Part shown: piece after piece, positions 1-11,168 of the stretch
How positions within the stretch are numbered: the first letter of the stretch is position 1
How the letters are laid out: each line of letters opens with the position of its first letter
NCBI GenBank assembly: GCA_033002965.1
Contig: JAURVB010013822.1
Location: forward strand, 35,470 to 99,469
Reading direction: 5' to 3'
Origin: Piper betle
Taxonomy: Eukaryota > Streptophyta > Magnoliopsida > Piperales > Piperaceae
DNA length: 64,000 nt
Notes under the pieces: generated by a model
The model's input: the letters and a program-made list of their open reading frames with translations, nothing else
Told to the model about the DNA's origin: nothing
The model's database searches: none
Made by a program: the position numbers and the translations under genes

Positions 1-430
1 CAACAAGGTCCTCCGCAAAAGTGTACGGTCGGCACTAGGCGACAGGATCCGCTGGTCCTACAACTCAATGACGGCCCCAGTGGCCCAAACCAGCCCTATA
101 CGCTCCGCTCCCCACTACCAGTTGTGTCATTGGCGAGAAAGAATCGGTAAGTTTCAGCTTTTCCATGGTTTGGCAAGAGAAAGAGAAGAGAAGGTCGTTT
201 CTTAATAATTTCTCAAACGCGTTGAAGGAAATGAATAAGATGGAGAGGTCGGTGGATGTAATCATTGAAGAAACATCATTCACCTAATTAATTCTACATA
301 AACACACAAACAGCGAATTCTACTCCGTACCAAATTTACTATAGTTGTTGTTCATATTTGTCAGAGGATCTAACAAGCAATTAAAGACAGTTTAATTAGC
401 AGCAGGGCAAAGAAAGGGTCATATTTCAAC
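1..430. other. Unassigned 5' flank of HIPP locus
   Basis: I see no convincing coding sequence here. The last part, just before the ATG at 431, would hold the promoter and leader of the HIPP gene. No clear TATA element was identified. The short open frames present have no recognisable similarity. Confidence 0.4.
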
Positions 431-1071
431 ATGACGGTAAGGACTCAGACAAGCATGCCCATCTTTCTCCTTTTCATAAGACAGCAGGTTCAAATGAGTT
501 ATGTTTGGTTGAACTAATTTACAGATCTCTAAGCTTAGAGTTCACATGGATTACGGCGGATGTGAGAGCAAGGTCATAAAATACCTCCAGAGGTTGGTAG
601 GTATCCATATGTTCTTACAACTCATATAAACTTAGCACCCAGTTCACTTATGATAATTTCTGTTCTAGTACAAATTAAAATAACCAATTGCTAATTTAGA
701 CTAATAAATTTGTATTGCAGTGTGATTTGCAATATTTGCAGGGGTGGATGAGATAGATATAGACATGGGGATGCAGAAAGTGACCGTCACAGGACACGCC
801 GATCAAAAGGTGTTGAAGGAGGTGACGAAGACGGGGAGGAGAGTGGAGCTGTGGCCCTTTCTTTCCCATTATAGCCCGAATTTGCTTCACCAGCACCAAC
901 ACCGTGGAATAGAACCCATACATCATATTATCTTATGCGGCTCCTTCCTCTCACTACAACTACGACAAGCATGGATATGATAGCCTGCCGGAATATGGGC
1001 CTCACCAACAACAAGCCGGGACCATATCCATGTTTAGCCATGAGAACCCCAATGCTTGCTCTGTTATGTGA
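431..1071 (+). pseudogene. HIPP (heavy-metal-associated isoprenylated protein), frameshifted
   Basis: Members of this plant family are small metallochaperone-like proteins with one HMA domain and a C-terminal farnesylated CaaX box, acting at membranes or in the nucleus. Three exons can be read: 431-436 (Met-Thr), 525-600 and 742-1071, with GT-AG introns 437-524 and 601-741 in matching phases. The HMA part reads RVHMDYGGCESKV, then GVDEIDIDMGMQKVTVTGH and TGRRVELWPF, the usual HIPP order. The metal-binding CxxC is changed to YxxC. The C-terminus HYNYDKHGYDSLPEYGPH, MFSHENPNACSVM and a stop at 1069-1071 (CaaX box CSVM) lies in a different frame from the HMA part; a net one-base shift near 925-940 separates them. 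Unshifted translation of exon 3 stops at about 980 without CaaX. It is either a recent pseudogene or a base-call error. Confidence 0.82.
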
Positions 1072-1118
1072 AGTATGAGTAATGGGTTTTGCTTAGATAT
1101 TGTTCTTATTCTTGTTTA

Positions 1119-1164
<46 letters not shown>
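1119..1164. repeat. (ATT)n microsatellite
   Basis: An uninterrupted run of about fifteen TTA/ATT triplets just 3' of the HIPP gene. Its poly-Asn and poly-Leu open frames on either strand are artefacts. Confidence 0.95.
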
Positions 1165-1498
1165 TGGGGTATTTTTGGAGTGTTTTGTAATGATATTCTG
1201 GCTTTGTAATTTCGCTTTGATTTTCGTGGAGGTTAGGGCAAGAGCAGCGAATTTAGGGATGTCATTATTATACACAATTTTTTTAAAGGATAAGTCGGTC
1301 GTTCATTGTACATGTACAAATTAGAAACTTCTTTTCTTCAAAATTATATAAAACAGAGTATGGAGAATTACTTTTGAAAAAAATGAAATTGAGGAATAAT
1401 TATGATCCGTGAGTAAGCATATCCACCCGTTACATTAAAATGCTTGTTTTTTCTGCTTTCATCGTGTTTCAGTTATTCTATTATATATTGTAATTGAT
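1165..1498. other. AT-rich spacer between HIPP locus and first LTR
   Basis: No gene or repeat recognised. It probably contains the 3' UTR of the HIPP locus in its first part. The insertion site of the neighbouring LTR at about 1499 is not marked by a convincing target duplication because the other end of that element is missing. Confidence 0.4.
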
Positions 1499-3094
1499 TG
1501 TGACCCCCATGGTTGTTTTAACATCCTAATTTAGCCCGAATGACAGACTAAATTATAATATTATAATTCAAAAAACTATTAGTTGGACTACCACGTATAA
1601 ACATTAGAGAAGTGGATCTCAACCCTCAAAGAAACTTATGATAAACTACATACCGGATTTTCATATAATGCATGCTAAATCATTCTACATTAGATGGATA
1701 TAAAATTTAGGGCTCTTAAATAAGCACTTCGAACCACAAGAGAGGCAATACGTACTGTCATATATTCTAATAACTCATTTCTCATCCTTTTTCTGATGTT
1801 TTCATTATATATTTGAGTACATTTGACCCTCATAGATTATAAAGCACAGATAGCCTCGACTTAGCACGCGGGTTATGAAACTGACTTGACTTGAACTGTT
1901 AATTGAAGCGACTAGTTCAACAAGGTAAAACTTTGACTCGAGTCATAGGTTTTACACTAACAAACAAAATAATGTAGATAACAGTTGTAGATCTAGCTAA
2001 TATGAACACAAGAAGACAAATACCATGCAAAACTACTACATATATCAAGAGATATGTATTTTCTACCAAAACAGTGCAAGTTAATCACCAAAAGACATTA
2101 AAAAATACATAGCTTTTTATAAACATAAAAATGACATTATTTTAAATTATAAGAATTCCTTATGTACATATAAACATAAAAAAAATATCAGAAAAATACA
2201 AACATAAAAAAATATATAACAGCAAAGCATCACAACAACAAGAAGAGGTAGAAATGTCAAACCTTAACCTTAAGAGGGACAAGATGATGTTTCTTGGGGC
2301 TTCCTATCCTAAGACCTACGACCCTAGGGGGCTAGGCTTCGCTTGGAGGGGCCTATGAGAGGTCAGAAGAGCTGGAGAGGAAGAGGGAAAGTACAAAAAG
2401 GGTGGAAAGCTTGGAATTAGGGTACTATTTGTATGGCAAAAACTGGGCCATTGCAAGGGCACAGGGAAGGCGCTCTTGAGCTGTCCGTCACCAAGCAAGA
2501 CCATAAAAAATTGGTAAACTAGGCACGTGGGTTAGAGTTGTGCGAACCGAACTGCACACTACAATTGGTCAACTTTTACGTACAAGGGAACTGGCACAAT
2601 GCCTTTACGTCCAGGGAAAAAGGGAGGGAAAGATTTAAATTTGGGTGCAAGGGCGTTGTGTCAGTGCTTATGCGCCCATACTTAAACCCAAAACCTGCAA
2701 AGTGCTAGCACAAAGGCAGCCAGAGGGTGACTTTGTATTGAGTGTAGGTGGCATGCACTTAGGGTTTACACACTAAGGTGGCCAGGGTGACCTTAGGAAC
2801 CGCCCCCCAGGCCCTATAGGGGCAGTGATTGATCGAAAAGGGCACACAACAAGCAAACCAAACTCACGAGGGACTCGGTCCTAATATCTAACTAGACTCA
2901 ACTCGATCAAACCAAAATAGAAAAGGGGGCCAGTGCATGGTGTACAATGGGGGTAGCTGAAGTAGGCTAGAGCCGGGCAAACACATACCATACCATACTT
3001 GAACCGTAGTAAGAAAGGGCAGACCTAACCAACTCGATCCTGGAAGACACCGAACTGACTAAAAAACCCTTCGGCAAATGGCCCGGGTTTTATA
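1499..3094 (-). mobile_element. LTR of a long-LTR Ty3/gypsy element (3' LTR, internally deleted)
   Basis: The segment runs from TGTGACCCCC to GGGTTTTATA and aligns by eye, block by block, with the long solo LTR at 36040-40999: the same start, the shared GATTTTCATA-AATGCATGCT block, the shared purine-rich segment near 2220-2350, and the shared closing block ending GGCCCGGGTTTTATA. It is about 1.9 kb shorter in the middle than that copy. It is followed at 3095-3107 by a pyrimidine run (a polypurine tract on the minus strand), as expected for a 3' LTR of a minus-strand element. The left boundary is the less certain one. Confidence 0.65.
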
Positions 3095-4131
3095 GGCTCC
3101 CCCATTTAAGAAAATTCCAATCACCACAACAAACAACACATAATCATACAATAGCATATGAACATAAGAGAACAAGTCTGTTAATACCTAGTATCATTGT
3201 CCTTAACGGGGAAGAGTTTGGAAAAGCGCCGCCACATCTTATTCTAACTTCCTTCGTGGCCTCCTCAACTCCTACCATGATTGAAGTTCCTTCACAAGAG
3301 TCACTTATTTCCTACAAAGAGTTCACAAATCAGTTGTGAATCCTCATAGCCTCCTCCTTGTAGGACAGGTCAGGTCAGACATCAAGGTCCTCATACTATA
3401 GCCTGTACGATCCATCCAGCAATTACTTCTTTAGCATGGACATGTGAAACACGGAATGTACTACCGAAAAAGTGGGTGGAAGTGCAAACTCATGCGCTAC
3501 CTCACTGACTCGCCTCAACACCTTGAATGGGCCAATGTATCTCGAACTTAGCTTGGCCCACCTCCCTAATCATATGCTTCCTTTGGCCAAAGAAAATTTC
3601 AGGAAGACGCATCCTCAGTAAAACAAACATTCCTACTTCACTAATTTGCATAAGTCCTATATTTATCTTGAGATGTTTTGTATCAACTCAACCAACCTTT
3701 GGGAGTCCTAGAGCAAATCTGGTCGGGCTATCAATGACTCACCACCATCTAGCCAACACGTCGGTGATCTGCACAACCTACCATACAAAGCATCAAAATG
3801 TGTCATCCCGATACCCGCCTGATAACTATAGTTGTATGCAAAATCCACCAACGGTAGGTGCTCGTCCCAAGATTCACCAAAGTCCATCATGCAGACCAGA
3901 TAAAGTCCTCCAGGATCTGAATCGTCCTTTTAGGCTGGTTGTCGATCTATGGATGATAGGTTGCACTATATTTGTTTGGGTTCCCTATCTAATACAATCT
4001 CCTGGGGAACTTTGTGTAGTTTGAAAATCTAATCTTTGTATAGCTAGGCCAATGTAGACATGGGATAGGTCATACAAATTAGGATAAAGTGCATTGATTT
4101 GGTCAACCTATCGATGATAATCCAAATTGCA
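3095..4131 (-). pseudogene. Chromovirus pol remnant: integrase C-terminus and chromodomain
   Basis: Read on the minus strand this gives broken pieces of Ty3/gypsy integrase: DRLTK near 4095, then WDEHLPLVDFAYNYSYQ, ALYGRLCRSPTCW (3708-3890), VFHMSMLK near 3440 and a chromodomain-like tail with EEAT and MWRRFSKLFP near 3220. The order is that of the Tekay/Del chromovirus lineage. Several frameshifts and stops break it. It is continuous with the LTR at 1499-3094 and is cut at 4131, exactly where the next element's LTR begins. Confidence 0.8.
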
Positions 4132-5378
4132 TGTAACGACCAGCCATGTTTCACAATATTGTGGGCCTTGCTGGCTAGGTGTTACTTAAAATTTAACAAA
4201 ACCAACCCTATAACGACCAGTCCTAACTAGACCGGGTGTTACTTAAAAGGCTACATGAATAATATGAAAGCAAATAAGTCTAGCATTTCTAACTCAAAAG
4301 AACTTATGTTTCAAATGACAATGTATGAAATAATCATCCCACAGTCTTGGACCATTTCCCATAGCCACATTTATAACACAAGAAAAGTAAAAGAGAAGTC
4401 CACTTATTATCCGTTCACCACCTGCATTGGTAGAAGAACCACCCTGTCGTCTCTTAGTCTTTAGTTCTAGTTGCTAACCTGTAGAGTCAATTCCGCGTTA
4501 GTGATTAAGCACTAAGCCTTATAATTAAATAAAACAAGTCCATAAACTCCTTATCAATATCTATAATATTGGTTGTTTTGACCATTCCAACATGTCCATT
4601 TATTAGTTGATGGTTCAGTTCACCATGTCAATTAGTTGGCTGATGGGTCTGTCCACCATGTCCATCCATTGGCTGATGGGTCAGTCCATCATGTCCATTA
4701 CTGGCTAGCAAGTCCAATCCGCCATGTTCATTATCAGCTGGTGAGTCCAATCCACCATGTCCGTAATTGGCTAGCAAGTCCAATCTGCCATGTCCAATTT
4801 ATTGTATTATGGGCTGTTAGGTCCTTTCTGACATGTCCATTATTGGATTATGAAGGGCGTAGCCCGTGTCGGACTGAGTCAATTCCTTGACCCCGATTGC
4901 ACTCGGTGCATGGTGGTCGAATCTGGGCTCAGGCTGACCAGGTTGTCCACAAGGGAAAATACAACATTTTAAATAATTATACGGACCTGAAAATTTGGTG
5001 AAGAACCCGTAACTATAACAAATAATCCTAAAGTCTTCCCCTTTGTGTGTCAAATGTGCTCACAACCTATCCAGAGGATGTTTCATTTAACAACAGAACT
5101 TTCCTTTATATAGAAGAATATGTGTGGAATTCTAGAAGTCATTACATTAAATTTTATAAATATGTGTGGAATTTAAGAAGTCACTATATTAAATTTTATA
5201 GAAAAGAACGTAATTACTCATAACTATATTTGTGTGATAACGAAAGGTCAAAAACTATGAATGGGTTATAATTGATAAAATATTGATTTTCAAGAATTAA
5301 TTTAATTAAATAATTGATTCATTTTAAGATTTACAAAAACCCTAAATAAAATAACCTAATTATTTTCAGGGTTTTACA
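4132..5378 (-). repeat. 3' LTR of Tekay-like element
   Basis: It begins TGTAACGACC and ends GGGTTTTACA on the plus strand, i.e. TGTAAAACCC...GGTCGTTACA in element orientation. It aligns along its length with 9384-11168, except that the latter carries about 540 bp more of a tandem repeat. A short run of the 33-bp TCCACCATGTCC-type repeats lies at about 4617-4830. Confidence 0.9.
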
Positions 5379-5651
5379 ATCTCACCAGCTTGGAAATTTT
5401 CGTCCTCAAAAATATAATAGGGTATACGGAGAAAATTACTCATTCATTATCCTATCTTAGGCATGTCTTTCTTTATGAGTAAGTATAGCTCTATGGAAGT
5501 TAATTTAAATATCTTCACATTTTTTTTCCACGGTTTTTACAATCTCCCCAACTTAGAAATATTTCGTCCCCGAAATATTATAACGGCCAACAGAAACTAA
5601 GAATTAATTATTTATTCGGTATCGGTGCATGCTACTACAATCATAAGAATC
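5379..5651 (-). other. 3' non-coding segment with duplicated polypurine-tract region
   Basis: The pattern TTTTACAATCTC-CC-A-CTT-GAAAT-TTTCGTCC occurs at 5372-5409 and again at 5534-5573. On the minus strand each is a G-rich tract followed by TGTAAAA, the start of the LTR. The copy next to the actual LTR is the more degenerate of the two; the distal one keeps the better polypurine tract. No coding sequence is seen. Confidence 0.6.
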
Positions 5652-8544
5652 TTATGCCACAAATAGGCTTGGGTATTTCTTTGCCATCTCTTGCTCAGTC
5701 TCCCAGGTAGCTTCCTCTGATCCCTGATTTCTCCACAATACCTTTACCAAAGGGATTTCCTTGTTCCTGAGTGTCTTAATTTCTCTTGCCAAAATGCGAA
5801 TCGGCTTTTCCTCGTATGTTAAATTTGGTTGTAATTCTAAGTCTTTAAAAGTTGTGATTATATGATCTTCGTCTCGTACATATTTCTTTAGCATTGACAC
5901 ATGGAAAACATTGTGTACTCCAGCTAGGCTTGGTGGTAATGCTAATCTATATGCACAATTTCTGACTCGATCCAGGATTGGGAACGGTCCTATGAATCTT
6001 GGTTTCAACTTCCCTGATGTTCTAAATCTGATCACCCCCTTCCTAGGAGATGTCTTTAGGTACACAAACTCCCCAACTTGGAACTCTAGGTCCTTCCTTC
6101 GAGTATCAGCATAACTCTTTTGTCGATCCTGCGCTGCCTTAAGCCTTTGCTGAATGAGTTTCACCTTTTCAGTTGCTTCCCTCACCATCTCTGGCCCGAC
6201 TATAACCGCTTCGGTAGACTCCAACCAGCATGATGGTGATCGGCAGGGCCTACCGTATAAGGCTTCAAATGGTGCCATCCTTATACTGGCCTGGTAAGAG
6301 TTATTATAGGTGAATTCAGCCAAGGCTAAGTGTTTCTCCCAATCTCCTTCCCAGTCAAGAATGCAAGCTCTTAACAAATCCTCCAAAGTTTGAATGGTCC
6401 TCTCACTCTGACCATCAGTTTGAGGATGATATGCTGTACTTAGCTTGATTTGGGTCCCCATAGCTTTTTGGAAAGCTTCCCAGAAATGTGAAGTGAATAG
6501 GGGATCTCTGTCAGAGACTATCTCTTTTGGAATCCCATGCAGCCTGACAATGTTATTGACATACAATTCTGCTAGGTATTCCGCCGTCCTTCTTGATTTT
6601 GTGGGGATGAAATGAGCTGCCTTGGTCAGACGGTCCACAACCACCCATATGGAGTCATGCTTCTTCTGAGTCCTTGGGAGCTTTGCAATAAAGTCGCATG
6701 TGACACACTCCCATTTCCAGGTTGGTATTTCTAAAGGTTGTAATAGTCCCCCAGGTAGTTGATGTTGGGCTTTGATCTGTTGGCAAGTCTGACACTTGGA
6801 GACAAAATCCACAACATCCCTCTTCATCCCAATCCACCAGTAGATTCGCTTTAAATCCTGATACATTTTAGTAACTCCAGGGTGTATCGAGAACTTTGAG
6901 CGATGAGCCTCTTCCAAGATATTTCGCCTCAGTGCATCATCCTTGGGTACACACAACCTTCCTCTAAATCTGATCACACTATTGGAATCAGCTACAATGT
7001 CAGGAGTCTTGTCCAACATTTCATTTAGCTCCTCATCACCCATTTGTGCTAGCTTAACCCGATCGACCAAATCATTGGAAATAACCAGATTTGCCAGTAA
7101 CCCTGTTAGTTGTTCCACAGGATTGATAGCCACCACTTCTGCTGACATGGCCCAAAGTCTAGCTAGCTGCTGACCTTTGTCCACCTTGCCCTTCCGACTC
7201 AACGCGTCGGCTACCACATTCGCTTTCCCTGGCTGATATAAGATTTGGAAGTCGTAGTCCTTCAAATATTCTATCCACCGCCTCTGTCGAAGGTTAAGGT
7301 CCTTTTGGGTGAAGATATACTTCAAACTCTGATGGTCAGTGAAGACTTCGAACTGGGCTCCATACAAGTAGTGTCTCCAAATCTTCAGTGCAAAAACTAC
7401 TGCTGCCAGTTCCAAGTCATGGGTTGCATAATTTTGCTCATGAATTTTCAATTGACGAGAGGCATAGGCCACCACTTTACCTCCCTGCATAAGGACACAT
7501 CCTAAACCCAACAGGGATGCATCACTGAAGACTACGAATCCTTTATTACCATTTGGCAGTGCCAAGACTGGTGCAGTTGTTAGACTCTTCTTTAGAGACC
7601 GGAAACTTTCCTCACACTTACTACTCCATTCGAACTTGACGCCCTTCCTTGTGAGTTTGGTCATTGGCGATGCCACTAAGGAGAAGTCTTTAATGAATTT
7701 CCTGTAGTAACCCGCTAAACCAAGAAAACTTCTGATGTCAGTGACTGACTTGGGTTGTGGCCAATCAGTGACTGCTTTCACTTTCGATGGATCCACTGCA
7801 ACTCCGGCCTTTGAGATTATATGACCAAGGAAATTTACCTCCTTCAGCCAGAAGTCGCACTTTGAGAGCTTGGCGAACAGCTGATTCTCCCTCAACACTT
7901 GAAGGGTAATGGATAGGTGCTTCACATGCTCTTCTTCATTACTTGAATAGACCAGAATGTCGTCCACAAACACAATGATAAACTTGTCCAAATATTCGTA
8001 GAGGACCGTGTTCATGAGTGACATAAAGGCTGCTGGTGCATTTGTTAGACCAAAAGGCATGACTAGAAACTCATAATGTCCATATCGAGTTTGGAAAGCC
8101 ATTTTCTGTATGTCTGACTCCTTTACACGCAACTGGTGATAACCAGACCGCAAGTCTATCTTAGAAAATATTCCGGCTGTTTTTAGCTGGTCAAACAAGT
8201 CATCAATCCTCGGTAAGGGATACCGATTCTTGATTGTCACTTGATTGATTTGGCGATAGTCAATACACAGCCGAAGTGATCCATCCTTCTTCTTCACAAA
8301 AAGAACAGGGGCTCCCCAGGGTGAAGTACTTGGTCGGATGAAGCCTGCCTGTAACAACTCTTCTAGTTGACTCTTTAATTCTTTGAGCTCTGCTGGAGCC
8401 ATGCGGTATGGTGCTTTAGAAATTGGTGTTACTCCAGGTGCTAGGTCAATGACAAACTCCACTGCCCGCTTAGGAGGTAACCCTGGAAGTTCGTCTGGGA
8501 ATACACAGATTCTCGAACACGAATCTGCTACCCTGAACAGGAAT
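5652..8544 (-). CDS. pol: Ty3/gypsy pol: RT-RNase H-integrase-chromodomain
   Basis: An uninterrupted frame of about 960 codons from a stop near 8544 to 5652; the first residues match the usual linker [16 protein letters not shown] just before RT. RT shows [35 protein letters not shown] and the catalytic FVDD. RNase H has [15 protein letters not shown] and [10 protein letters not shown]. Integrase has an HHCC zinc finger ([10 protein letters not shown] and CQTCQQIK), then the core with [19 protein letters not shown] and [14 protein letters not shown]. The C-terminus has FIGPFPIL (GPY/F module) and a chromodomain with [16 protein letters not shown] and KKYPSLF. This order and the chromodomain place it in the Tekay/Del chromoviruses. 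The upstream protease is absent, so the polyprotein could not mature unaided. There is no ATG at the true start; in this group pol is part of a gag-pol fusion. Confidence 0.92.
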
Positions 8545-8596
8545 CAGTGAGTACAAGTTCTTTGCATTCTGGACAATCGGGCTCGAACTAGGTTAG

Positions 8597-9214
8597 TCAG
8601 AAAGCTGCCACAAACTCTGCCCACGTGATGGAAGAAATCTCACGTCGATGGAATGTGGTTTTCTCCATGGATTTCCACCAGTAAGATGCTTCCTCCTGAA
8701 GCATGCATGTTGCCAACCTCACTTGATGGCGGTGGGGCACAGACAGAGCCCTAAACGCTTTTTCGGTAATGTCAATCCAGCTCTCCGCCTTCATTGGATC
8801 GATCCCTCCAATAAATACCTCAGCTCCATTCTTTCTAAATTTTTCCACAGTGTAGCGGTCACTATCATCAACCGCTGGCGGCACCACTTGTCGGACTACC
8901 GGTGGCACTGGGTTTGGACGCTCCCCTTGCTCGCCTGGGTCTGCTAACCCTGCCCACCCTTGGGCACTCCCCTGACCACCATCTGGGGTGATTCTGGGAC
9001 CCGCTGCCAAGTTTGAGGCTCCATGCCCTGCTACCACTCCCGGTAACCGCTGAACAATATTTTGAACCACATAATTTGTATTTTCTGAAGCCTGCGCTAG
9101 TCCCTGTATGGCCGTCAGGATCTGGGCCAACACATTCTCTGTGTTCGAATTTGACTGCAGTAGATCGGTTTGACTGTCTACGAGTGCCTGCCATCTGAAA
9201 CGTCGAACCATCAT
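8597..9214 (-). pseudogene. gag: Ty3/gypsy gag, N-terminal half only
   Basis: An open frame of 205 codons starts at MMVRRFRW and includes the capsid-like block FIGGIDPMKAESWIDITEKA, then CMLQEEASYWWKSM and ITWAEFVAAF, where it ends in a stop. This is the N-terminal half of a chromovirus Gag. The remaining capsid, the CCHC knuckle and the protease should follow, but only about 50-80 bp separate it from the RT linker of pol. I infer an internal deletion of roughly a kilobase between gag and RT. Confidence 0.85.
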
Positions 9215-9368
9215 GGTTCATTAATATGTTTTTTTGTTTCAGTTATGACTTAGGTTTATTAGTAGCGAATGAATTTGTTAATTCAAAACACAACACAGTG
9301 GGAAAAGATAATTATTGGACTTTTCAACAAGGTACTTGAGTCATAAAATGTGAGCTAGTGGGAAACCA

Positions 9369-9381
9369 GGCTCTGATACCA
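9369..9381 (-). other. Primer-binding site (tRNA-iMet) of Tekay-like element
   Basis: The minus strand reads TGGTATCAGAGCC, complementary to the 3' end of plant initiator tRNA-Met, two bases from the inner end of the 5' LTR at 9384. It fixes the orientation and the LTR boundary. Confidence 0.93.
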
Positions 9382-9383
9382 CC

Positions 9384-11168
9384 TGTAACGACCCGCCATG
9401 TTTCACGATATTGTGGGCCTTGCTGGCCAGGTGTTACTCAAAATTTAACAAAACCAACCCTATAACGACCAGTCCTAACCGGACCAGGTGTTACTTAAAA
9501 GGTTACATGAATAATATGAAAGCAAATAAGTCTAGCATTTCTAACTCAAAAGAACTTATGTTTCAAATGACAATGTATGAAATAATCATCCCACAGTCTT
9601 GGACCGTTTCCCATAGCCACATTTATAACACAAGAAAAGTAAAAAGAGAAGTCCGCTTATTATCTGTTCACCACCTGAGTTGGTAGAAGAACCACCCAGT
9701 CGTCTCTTAGTCTTTAGTTCCAGCTGCTAACCTACGGAGGCAATTCTGCGTTAGTGATTAAACACTAAGCCGTATAATTAAATAAAACAAGTCCATAAAC
9801 TCCCTATCATTATCTATAATATTGGCTGTTGTGACCATTCCAACATGTCTATTTATTAGCTGATGGTTCAGTCCACCATGTCCATTAGTTGGCTGATGGG
9901 TCAGTCCACCATGTCCATCTATTGGCTGATGGGTCAGTCCATCATGTCCATTACCGGCTGGCGAGTCCAATCCGCCATGTCCGTTATCGGCTGGTGAGTC
10001 CAATCCACCATGTCCGTAATTAGCTGGCGAGTCCAATCCGCCATGTCCAATTTATTGGCTGATGGGTCAATCCATCATGTCCATTACCGGCTGGCGAGTC
10101 CAATCCGCCATGTCCGTTATCGGCTGGTGAGTCCAATCCACCATGTCCGTAATTGGCTGGCGAGTCCAATCCGCCATGTCCAATTTATTGGCTGATGGGT
10201 CAGTCCATCATGTCCATTACCGGCTGGCGAGTCCAATCCGCCATGTCCGTTATCGGCTGGTGAGTCCAATCCACCATGTCCGTAATTGGCTGGCGAGTCC
10301 AATCCGCCATGTCCAATTTATTGGCTGATGGGTCAGTCCATCATGTCCATTACCGGCTGGCGAGTCCAATCCGCCATGTCCGTTATCGGCTGGTGAGTCC
10401 AATCCACCATGTCCGTAATTGGCTGGCGAGTCCAATCCACCATGTCCATATTTATTGGCTGATGGGTCAGTCCATCATGTCCATTATTGGCTGGTGAGTC
10501 CAATCCGCCATGTCCGTTATCGGCTGGTGAGTCCAATCTCGACGCGATAGTCCGTAATTGGCTGGCGAGTCCAATCTGCCATGTCCAATTTATTGTATTA
10601 TGGGCTGTCAGGTCCTTTCTGACATGTCCATTATTGGATTATGAAGGGCGTAGCCCGTGTCGGACTGAGTCAATTCCTTGACCCCGGTTGCACTCGGTGC
10701 ATGGTGGTCGAATCTGGGCTCAGGCTGACCAGGTTGTCCACAAGGGAAAATACAACATTTTAAATAATTATACGGACCTGAAAATTTGGTGAAGAACCCG
10801 CAACTATAACAAATAATCCTAAAGTCTTCCCCTTTGTGTGTCAAATGTGCTCACAACCTATCCAGAGGATTTCTCATTTAACAACAGAACTTTCCTTTAT
10901 ATAGAAGAATATGTGTGGAATTCTAGAAGTCATTACATTAAATTTTATAAATATGTGTGGAATTTAAGAAGTCACTATATTAAATTTTATAGAAAAGAAC
11001 GTAATTACTCATAATTATATTTGTGTGATAACGAAAGGTCAAAAACTATGAATGGGTTATAATTGATAAAATATTGATTTCCAAGAATTAATTTAATTAA
11101 ATAATTGATTCATTTTAAGATTTACAAAACCCTAAATAAAATAACCTAATTATTTTCAGGGTTTTATA
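9384..11168 (-). repeat. 5' LTR of Tekay-like element, minisatellite-expanded
   Basis: It aligns with the left LTR from TGTAACGACC onward, and its far end reads GGGTTTTATA instead of GGGTTTTACA. It is 538 bp longer, close to four extra copies of a 133-bp unit. Outside the repeat the two LTRs differ by scattered substitutions and small indels, so the insertion is not very recent. Confidence 0.9.
9862..10590. repeat. 133-bp higher-order minisatellite in LTR
   Basis: A unit of about 133 bp recurs with starts near 10010, 10143 and 10276 plus partial units on each side. Each unit is made of four sub-repeats of about 33 bp of the form TGGCTGGCGAGTCCAATCCG followed by CCATGTCC. Long open frames in this region are a consequence of the repeat and not genes. 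Confidence 0.93.

Larger units (their letters stand above)
4132..11168 (-). mobile_element. Tekay-like Ty3/gypsy chromovirus, internally deleted
   Basis: A minus-strand LTR retrotransposon with unequal LTRs (left 4132-5378, 1247 bp; right 9384-11168, 1785 bp), a tRNA-iMet primer-binding site, a gag fragment and a long pol frame ending in a chromodomain. The 3' part of gag, the zinc knuckle and the protease are missing, so it is non-autonomous. The bases flanking it differ (TTGCA on the left, GTTGG on the right) and the flanks belong to different older elements, so no target-site duplication is present. Confidence 0.9.

Noticed and set aside
1093..1324. Open frames rich in Asn or Leu on both strands near 1100-1280
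   Set aside because: They are translations of the (ATT)n microsatellite.
9850..10600. Possible CRISPR-like array because of regular 33-bp repeats
   Set aside because: Repeats are directly adjacent without unique spacers, lie in a plant LTR, and have no cas genes.
9758..10681. Several overlapping frames with NGHGGLDSPA-like repeats
   Set aside because: They follow the 133-bp LTR minisatellite exactly and occur on both strands; not genes.
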